Assembly (NCBI GenBank): GCA_023430775.1
Contig: JAEYYY010000259.1
Coordinates: forward strand, 1 to 10,139
Origin: Pseudomonadota bacterium
GTDB taxonomy: Bacteria; Myxococcota_A; Polyangia; Haliangiales; Haliangiaceae
Direction of reading: 5' to 3'
Length of the DNA stretch: 10,139 nt
The position numbers were made by a program, and so were the translations under genes. Shown one piece after another: positions 1-7,972 of the stretch; position 1 is the stretch's first letter, and every line of letters starts with the position of its first letter. A model generated the notes under the pieces. The model was not told where the DNA came from. It was given only the letters and a program-made list of their open reading frames with translations, and searched no databases.

Positions 1-137
1 CGCGCAAGCTGGCCTGCAGGGCGAGAGCGCCCGTCCGAGGCCCAGTGCGCGCGATCCGCTTCCCTTTGGGGGAGCTGCTCCTGCAGCAAGCGACCCACGA
101 GCTCGCGACGGAATTCAAGAGCGGGAACTTCGATCAC
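1..137 (-). CDS. Possible start of an unrecognised gene, cut by the window edge
   Basis: An open frame begins at a GTG (135-137) and runs to the left edge without a stop, giving 45 codons. A GGGG tract sits a few bases upstream of the GTG and could act as a ribosome binding site. It would lie 40 bases downstream of the S46 peptidase stop on the same strand, so it could be the next gene of that transcript. The visible part is Arg/Glu/Gln-rich (it starts MIEVPALEFRREL) and I recognise no family. About 69% of third positions are G or C, lower than in the confident genes here, and random GC-rich DNA often lacks stops. It may therefore be non-coding spacer. The plus strand is also open here but looks like antisense shadow. 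Confidence 0.2.
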   Translation of the reverse strand, partial: MIEVPALEFRRELVGRLLQEQLPQREADRAHWASDGRSRPAGQLA

Positions 138-177
138 ATGCCCCGCCCGCGTTCGAAGGCGCGGTGGTGCTCCTGCG

Positions 178-2535
178 CTACTTCACGCCGGTCGGGTGTG
201 GTGCCGCGCCACCCTTCGCATCCATCGGCACGGTGTCGAGCATCGGCTCGACGCCCATCTCCTTCAGCAGGTGATCGGCGCCATCGATCGCGTCCATCAT
301 CCACAGCATGTAGCGCGCATCGACATGGATCGTCCGCGTGGTCTCGCCGTTGAACACGACGTCGGACGACACGCCATCGATCGTGCCGTCGAACGCGAGG
401 CCGACGAGCTCGCCCTTGTCGTTGAGCGTCGGCGAGCCCGAGTTGCCGTTGGTGATGTCGAGATCCGAGAGGAAGTCGACCGGCAGCTCGCCCTTGAGCG
501 CCGGGTCGGCGTACTTGCCGTACTGCTTCGCCTTGATCGCGTTGATCACGCGCTCCGGCATGTGGAACGGCTCCTTGCCCGTGTTCTTCGCCGGGATCTG
601 GGTGGCGACGGTGAACGGCGAGTCGGCCGGATCCTTCGACATCGGCTTGAACGAGCGCACCGTGCCGTAGGTGATGCGTAGCGAGCCGTTGGCGTCTGGC
701 GACAGCATGCCGCCGAGCACCTCGCGCATCGCGAGCGCGTACGACGGCGTGACCAGCACGAGCTCGCCGGTCTTCGCATCCTGGCGCTTCTCCTCGGCCT
801 TGACGTTCGCCCAGATCCGCTGCGCGGCCTTGATGAACGGATCCTTGCTCGCCTTGAGCTTCGCCGGCGTGCCCTTCTCGAGCAGCTCGAGGCGGAGCTT
901 CTCGTCCTCGAGGAGCTGGCTGCCGTACCAGGCGTCGAGCGTCTTGTCGATCAACGCGGCGTCGATCACCTGACCCTTCTTGGTATCGAGCAGCTGGGCG
1001 AGCCACGGGCGATCCGCTTCTGGAAGCTGCGCCGCGCGGGTCAGCGCGAGCCGGAAGCCATCGCGATCGAGCGTGCGGTCGTACTTCTTCTTGAACTGCT
1101 TGGTCGCGGCGAGCGCGCGCGTCATGTCGCGCTGCTGGTAACCGGGCTTGCGATCCGCATCCTTCTTGCTGCGCTCCTCGGCCCAGCGGGTGAGCGACAG
1201 TGCGGTGCTCAGCAGCGTCGAGCCGCCGAACGCGGTCTTGCGATCGTAATCGACGCGCGCCGTGCGGGTCTCCTCGGCGATGATCTGCTCGAGCTTCTCG
1301 ATCGCCGCCTTGTGCGCCTCGTTGCCGGGCTGCGCCGCCCAGTCCTTGATCTTCTTGTCGAGCGCTTCCTTGCGCTGCAGGAGATCACCCTTGGTGAGCC
1401 CCTTGAGCATCCCCGTGTATTTCTCCATGTAGTTCTGGATGCCCTGCTTCTGGACGGTCGCCTTGATCTTGGTCTCGCCGTCGTCCTTCAGGTGCGACTC
1501 GGCGATCGCGTACCTCTCCTTGTAGTGCGCGATCGCGTACGGCAGGTACCACTCGACCTCGTGGCGAACCTCCGACGCGGTGTCGGTGCGCGACGTCGTG
1601 CCGGGATAGCCGGTGATCATCACGAGATCGCCGGGCTTGAGACCTGCCGTCGAGACCCGGAGCTTGTGCTTCGGGTGGTACGGGATGTTGTCCTTCGAGT
1701 ACTCGGCCGGCTTGCCGTCGCGGCCGACGTACGCGCGATAGAACGAAAAATCACCGGTGTGGCGCGGCCACGCCCAGTTATCGATCTCGCCGCCGTAGTT
1801 GCCGATCGAGCGATGCGGCGCGTAGACGAGGCGGACGTCCTTGATGTCGAGGTTCTCGATCAGGACGTACTGACCGGCGCGGAAGTAGCTCTTGAGATCG
1901 CAGCGCAGCCACGGCCGATCCTTCTCGCACTCGGCGACCAGCTTCTTGTAGCGCTTCTCGGACTCGAGCTTGCGCGCGACCGGATCCTTGATCTTCTCGA
2001 GACCATCGCGCATCTCGGCGGTGACATCGCGGAACGCCTGCGCGACGTAGACGTGCTGCGTCGGGCCGGCGGAGCGCTCCTCGGCGCGCGTCTTCGCGAG
2101 GAAGCCGTTCTCGACGATGTTGTCGTCGGCGCTCGACGCGGTCTGCAGCGCCTGCTGCACGCAGTGGTGATTGGTGACGATCAGGCCGTCGTCCGACACG
2201 AACGACGCGGTGCAACCACCGAGCGAGATCACGGCGGCGAGCGGCTCGGCGAGTGGATCGGAGAGCGTCTTGGCATCGAGCGCGGCGCCCATCGCCTTGA
2301 ACTGCTCGACGTGACCCGGAAGCGCCATCTGCTGCGGCATCCACATGCCACCCGGGTTCGAGTACGCGAGGCGGGCGGCGAGCGCCGGATCCGCCTTCTG
2401 CGCCATGCCCGCGCCGGTGGTGTCGTGCACTCCGCTGGTATCGTGGGTGCTCCCGAGGGTGCCGCCCGTGACGGGGGAGTTCGAGGACCCGCCGCTGCAA
2501 GCGACGAGCAGGCCCCAGAGGTACGTGGATTTCAT
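178..2535 (-). CDS. S46 family dipeptidyl-peptidase (DPP7-like), predicted lipoprotein
   Basis: A 785-residue serine peptidase of family S46 (DPP7/DPP11/DAP BII), enzymes that release dipeptides from peptide N-termini outside the cytoplasm. The catalytic His is H124 in TNHHC, the nucleophile is S699 in GNSGSP, and the Asp is probably D262 in RHTGDF. N253-W254 and D716 match the residues that hold the substrate amino group in DAP BII by spacing. G717, 18 residues after the Ser, is Gly as in DPP7 and DAP BII rather than the Arg of DPP11. This points to hydrophobic rather than acidic P1 preference (inference). The N-terminus is a short lipoprotein signal with lipobox LVAC (C13), followed by a Gly/Ser/Thr-rich linker to about residue 48. 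That explains the excess over the usual 700-720 residues. Ser at +2 favours the outer membrane if Lol rules apply. The ATG is the only usual start after an in-frame stop at 2584-2586. No clear Shine-Dalgarno is seen. It is divergent from the kinase gene. Confidence 0.93.
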   Translation of the reverse strand: MKSTYLWGLLVACSGGSSNSPVTGGTLGSTHDTSGVHDTTGAGMAQKADPALAARLAYSNPGGMWMPQQMALPGHVEQFKAMGAALDAKTLSDPLAEPLAAVISLGGCTASFVSDDGLIVTNHHCVQQALQTASSADDNIVENGFLAKTRAEERSAGPTQHVYVAQAFRDVTAEMRDGLEKIKDPVARKLESEKRYKKLVAECEKDRPWLRCDLKSYFRAGQYVLIENLDIKDVRLVYAPHRSIGNYGGEIDNWAWPRHTGDFSFYRAYVGRDGKPAEYSKDNIPYHPKHKLRVSTAGLKPGDLVMITGYPGTTSRTDTASEVRHEVEWYLPYAIAHYKERYAIAESHLKDDGETKIKATVQKQGIQNYMEKYTGMLKGLTKGDLLQRKEALDKKIKDWAAQPGNEAHKAAIEKLEQIIAEETRTARVDYDRKTAFGGSTLLSTALSLTRWAEERSKKDADRKPGYQQRDMTRALAATKQFKKKYDRTLDRDGFRLALTRAAQLPEADRPWLAQLLDTKKGQVIDAALIDKTLDAWYGSQLLEDEKLRLELLEKGTPAKLKASKDPFIKAAQRIWANVKAEEKRQDAKTGELVLVTPSYALAMREVLGGMLSPDANGSLRITYGTVRSFKPMSKDPADSPFTVATQIPAKNTGKEPFHMPERVINAIKAKQYGKYADPALKGELPVDFLSDLDITNGNSGSPTLNDKGELVGLAFDGTIDGVSSDVVFNGETTRTIHVDARYMLWMMDAIDGADHLLKEMGVEPMLDTVPMDAKGGAAPHPTGVK

Positions 2536-2668
2536 GGACGGCGATGTACCAGAGATCCGGCGGGGATCACGAACGTCATGTGATCACAGGCATGGCAACC
2601 GGACTTCGCGAGACTCCCCGCGACTCGTGCGACACGCGTGCTAACGTCGTGATTCGGATTCGGGGCGG
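2536..2668. promoter_or_regulatory. Divergent promoter region between S46 peptidase and Ser/Thr kinase genes
   Basis: This 133-bp spacer separates two divergent genes and must hold the promoters of both unless transcription starts further away. It contains a perfect 10-bp palindrome, TGTGATCACA, at 2579-2588, and GATCAC occurs again at 2565-2570, 17 bases from the copy inside the palindrome. A TAACGT at 2642-2647 could be a -10 element for the kinase, but no convincing -35 precedes it. The position is fixed by the start codons. The operator and promoter readings are inference. Confidence 0.5.
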
Positions 2669-5176
<2,508 letters not shown>

Positions 5177-5177
5177 C

Positions 5178-7364
5178 TCAGTCGTCGAGCATCGAGCCGA
5201 GGTTGGCGAAGAAGCTCGCGACCTCGTCGGTCGGCACCATCTTGCGCTGCTCCTCGGCGATGTCGATCACCTCGAGTAGCTCGTCGGGGATCTCGAGCAA
5301 GAACCGCGACGGCGTCCGCGGCACCGAGCGACCGCGCGCGACGCGCAGGCACGCTCGGGTCAGGAACAGCTTGCGCTGCGCGCGGGTGATGCCGACGTAG
5401 CACAGCCGGCGCTCCTCGCTGATATCGGTCGCGTGATCGACGTCGACCTCACCGTTCGGCTTCGCCACCACGTCGGTGGTCTGCGGCTGCAGCGTGCGGA
5501 TGTGAGGGAGCAGCTCTTCCTCGAGCCCGATCATGAAGCAGCACGGCCACTCGAGGCCCTTCGAGCCGTGCAGCGTGGCGAGCGTGACGCGATCGGTGCC
5601 GAGCTCCTTGTCCTCTTCCTTGGACTCGAGCGACAGCATCCGCAGGTACTCCGCGAGCGCGGCCTTGTACGCGTTGCCATCAGCGCCGGCGTTCGCCGGG
5701 TTCGAGCGGAACTTCTCCGTCCACCGCGTCAGCGAATTGAGCAAGCCCTCGACGTTGTCGATCCGGCGCTGCGCGGCACTCTGCGAGCCCGAGGCCTGGC
5801 GCAGATCGTCGTAGAGCCGGATGTCCTCGATCAGCGTGCGCGTCGCGGTGACCACATCGCCGGTGTCCGCGATCGTCGCCGCCAGCTCCGACACCACGTG
5901 GACGAGCTCGATGACGCCGTTCTTGGTCGCGCCGCGCAGCTCGCTCTCGACCTGGCGCACCACACCTTCGTCGTCGATCAGGATCGGCGCTTCCATCCCG
6001 GGCAGCGAGGCGTTGCCGCTGATCGCACCGCGCAATGCGTCCCACAGCGTCGCGCTCTTGGCCTGGGCGGCGAGCGCCAGCTTGTCGACGCTGGTCGCGC
6101 CGATGCCGCGCGCCGGGTAGTTGATGATCCGGCGCAGCGCGAGCTCGTCGCGAACGTTGAGCGCGACCCGCAGGTACGCGATCACGTCCTTGACCTCCTT
6201 GCGCTCGAAGAACTGCTGGCCGCCGTACATCACGTACGGGATCGACGCCTGGCGCAGCTCGTCCTCGAGGATCTTGGCCTGGATGTTCGAGCGATAGAGC
6301 ACCGCGATGTCCTGCCAGCGGTAGCCGTCCTTCTTGAGCTCGTGGATCTGGGCGCCGACCCACTTCGCTTCGTCCTCGGGCGTCGATGCGACGGCATGGA
6401 CGATCGGGGCACCGGCCGCCATCTGTGACCACAGCTTCTTGCCGTGGCGCTGCTTGTTGTTCGCGATCACCTCGTTGGCCGCGGCGAGGATGTTCGTCGT
6501 CGACCGGTAGTTCTGCTCGAGCTTGACGATCTTGGCGCCGGGGAACAGCTCGCCGAATCGCAGGATGTTCGTCGGGTCGGCGCCGCGCCACGAGTAGATC
6601 GATTGATCGTCGTCGCCGACCACGCACAGGTTCTGGTGATCGACGACCAGCTGCTTGACGAGCTCGAGCTGCGCGCGGTTGGTGTCCTGGAACTCGTCGA
6701 CCATGACGTACCGGAACTTCTCGGCCCACCGCCGGCCCACGTCGTCGTCGCGCTGGAACAGCCGGACCGGCTCGACGATCAGATCGTCGAAGTCGAACGC
6801 CGCGCACGCGCGCAGCATCTCCTGATACTTCGGATAGACCTGCGCGGTGATCGCGTCGTACTCGTCGGCGGGGTTGCCCTCGTACTCGTCGGGCGCGACG
6901 AACGCGTTCTTGGCGAGCGAGATCCGCGAGAGCACGCTCTTGACGTCGAACCTGCGCTCGCCGTCCCGGCTCATGTCCTTGGTGTGGCGGAGCGCTTCGC
7001 GCAGCGCGCCCATCTGATCCGATTGATCGTAGACCGTGAAGCCGCGCGGCATGCCGAGCGCCTTGCGTTCACCGCGCAGGATCTGGAGACCCAGCGCGTG
7101 GAACGTGCCGATCGTCAGCTTGTGCGCCGTCGCCTTGTCGCGCAGCAGGCCGGCGACGCGCTCGCGCATCTCCTCGGCTGCCTTGTTGGTGAACGTGACC
7201 GCGCAGATCGCCTGCGGCGGCACGCCGTTCGCGAGCAGGTGCGCGATCCGGAACGTGATCACGCGAGTCTTGCCCGAGCCGGCTCCCGCGAGCACGAGCA
7301 GCGGCCCTCCTCCGTGCCCGGCTGCTTCGCGTTGCGGCGCGTTCAGCTTGCTCAGATCGACCAC
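5178..7364 (-). CDS. Superfamily 1A (UvrD/Rep family) DNA helicase, Rep-like
   Basis: A 728-residue ATP-dependent 3'-to-5' DNA helicase by family, acting in replication restart or repair. All motifs are present: Q motif around N8-Q11, Walker A AGAGSGKT (26-33), Ia TFTNKAAEEM (57-66), Walker B VDEFQDTN (222-229), III GDDDQSIYSWRGA (250-262), IV EQNYRST (283-289), V TLHGSKGLEW (597-606), VI EERRLCYVGITRAQ (650-663). GTFHALGLQIL (86-96), HGSKGLEW and PSRFLLEIP resemble Rep more than UvrD. Only about 60 residues follow motif VI, so the Tudor-like C-terminal domain of PcrA and UvrD, which binds RNA polymerase, appears absent. Between motifs V and VI (about 622-647) there is an acidic stretch roughly 15 residues longer than in E. 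coli Rep. The start is GTG: an in-frame TAG at 7377-7379 and the Q motif close to the N-terminus leave no alternative. No clear Shine-Dalgarno is seen. It is divergent from the HExxH gene and convergent with the kinase. Confidence 0.95.
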   Translation of the reverse strand: MVDLSKLNAPQREAAGHGGGPLLVLAGAGSGKTRVITFRIAHLLANGVPPQAICAVTFTNKAAEEMRERVAGLLRDKATAHKLTIGTFHALGLQILRGERKALGMPRGFTVYDQSDQMGALREALRHTKDMSRDGERRFDVKSVLSRISLAKNAFVAPDEYEGNPADEYDAITAQVYPKYQEMLRACAAFDFDDLIVEPVRLFQRDDDVGRRWAEKFRYVMVDEFQDTNRAQLELVKQLVVDHQNLCVVGDDDQSIYSWRGADPTNILRFGELFPGAKIVKLEQNYRSTTNILAAANEVIANNKQRHGKKLWSQMAAGAPIVHAVASTPEDEAKWVGAQIHELKKDGYRWQDIAVLYRSNIQAKILEDELRQASIPYVMYGGQQFFERKEVKDVIAYLRVALNVRDELALRRIINYPARGIGATSVDKLALAAQAKSATLWDALRGAISGNASLPGMEAPILIDDEGVVRQVESELRGATKNGVIELVHVVSELAATIADTGDVVTATRTLIEDIRLYDDLRQASGSQSAAQRRIDNVEGLLNSLTRWTEKFRSNPANAGADGNAYKAALAEYLRMLSLESKEEDKELGTDRVTLATLHGSKGLEWPCCFMIGLEEELLPHIRTLQPQTTDVVAKPNGEVDVDHATDISEERRLCYVGITRAQRKLFLTRACLRVARGRSVPRTPSRFLLEIPDELLEVIDIAEEQRKMVPTDEVASFFANLGSMLDD

Positions 7365-7414
7365 GGGCCCGGCAAGCTACGCAAGTTTTCCCACTCCCGC
7401 TACGATGATCGACG
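7365..7414. promoter_or_regulatory. Short divergent spacer between helicase and HExxH gene
   Basis: Only 50 bp separate two divergent GTG start codons, so promoters on both strands must overlap or lie inside the genes. TACGAT at 7401-7406 matches a -10 hexamer for the plus-strand gene, but no good -35 stands at the proper distance. Neither gene has a recognisable Shine-Dalgarno in this spacer. If the -10 is real, transcription would begin almost at the GTG at 7415, giving a leaderless or nearly leaderless mRNA (inference). Confidence 0.4.
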
Positions 7415-7954
7415 GTGAACCGCTACACCAAGCTGGTCGAGGAGCTGCGCGCAGAGATCCCGGGATTTCGTGTGGTGCGAAAGGATCAGAGCAAGCTCCA
7501 TCGCGCGATCCATCGCTTCCTCGTCGTCGTCACGTTCGGCAAGATGACGAGCTACCTGAGCTCGTACCAGACGACGATCGGCAAGACCGTCTACGTCACC
7601 GCCGACTGGGATCAGACCGATCCCGATTCGCGTTACGTGACCCTTCGCCACGAGGCGATCCATCTCCGGCAGTTCCGGCGCTTCACGCTGCCGGGGATGG
7701 CGATCCTCTACGTGCTGTTGCCGCTGCCCTTGGGTCTCGCCTGGTTTCGCGCGTACTTCGAGAAGGAGGCGTACGCCGAAAGCATCCGTGCCGCGGCGGA
7801 GGTCTGGGGACGCGACTACCCCAGGCGAACCCCTTACCGCGAGCACATCATCGACCAGTTTGTCGGACCCTCGTACGGGTGGATGTGGCCGTTTCGACGC
7901 TCGATGGAGCGCTGGTATGACCGTGTTCTGGCCACCGTGGAGCCACCCCGTTAA
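7415..7954 (+). CDS. Small HExxH protein, putative membrane-associated zinc metallopeptidase
   Basis: A 179-residue protein that I cannot assign to a named family. HEAIH (79-83) fits the HExxH zinc motif. It is followed by a hydrophobic, proline-containing segment (about 91-110) and then by FEKEAYAES (115-123), where E118 or E122 could be the third zinc ligand of a gluzincin. A further weakly hydrophobic stretch lies at 33-41. There is no signal peptide. The C-terminus is rich in Trp, Arg and Tyr. Peptidase activity is inference from the motif and its spacing. A non-catalytic metal-binding protein is possible. The GTG start is supported by an in-frame stop at 7406-7408 and by the lack of another start before M44, although no Shine-Dalgarno is visible. 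The gene ends 18 bp before the Hsp70-like gene in the same direction, so the two are probably co-transcribed. Confidence 0.85.
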   Translation: MNRYTKLVEELRAEIPGFRVVRKDQSKLHRAIHRFLVVVTFGKMTSYLSSYQTTIGKTVYVTADWDQTDPDSRYVTLRHEAIHLRQFRRFTLPGMAILYVLLPLPLGLAWFRAYFEKEAYAESIRAAAEVWGRDYPRRTPYREHIIDQFVGPSYGWMWPFRRSMERWYDRVLATVEPPR

Positions 7955-7960
7955 GGTAGT

Positions 7961-7967
7961 GGCGGAG
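7961..7967 (+). promoter_or_regulatory. Ribosome binding site fixing the TTG start of the Hsp70-like gene
   Basis: GGCGGAG lies five bases before TTG at 7973-7975, good Shine-Dalgarno spacing. The reading frame has a TAA at 7952-7954 (the stop of the preceding gene) and no ATG or GTG before the Hsp70 phosphate motif, so TTG is the only workable start. The short gap to the upstream stop suggests translational coupling. Confidence 0.7.
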
Positions 7968-7972
7968 CTGTT

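Noticed and set aside
146..163. Hairpin CCGCG/CGCGG with 8-base loop just after the peptidase stop, as a terminator
   Set aside because: The stem is only 5 bp and no T-run follows on the minus strand. Such stems are common by chance in this GC-rich DNA.
2..268. Plus-strand open frame from the left edge as the 3' end of another gene
   Set aside because: It overlaps more than 80 bases of the peptidase C-terminus in antisense, and its composition (Pro/Arg/Ala/Ser) shows no recognisable family.
1312..2583. A 423-codon plus-strand open frame opposite the S46 peptidase
   Set aside because: It is a mirror of the peptidase codons with shadow-type composition and no motif. The peptidase on the other strand has full catalytic evidence.
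2579..2588. TGTGATCACA as a CRP-type binding site
   Set aside because: The half-sites abut without the 6-bp spacer that CRP-family dimers need. It is kept only as an unidentified palindrome.
5433..7418. Long plus-strand open frames (331 and 324 codons) opposite the helicase
   Set aside because: They lie antisense to a gene with all helicase motifs, and their composition is typical of GC-driven shadows.
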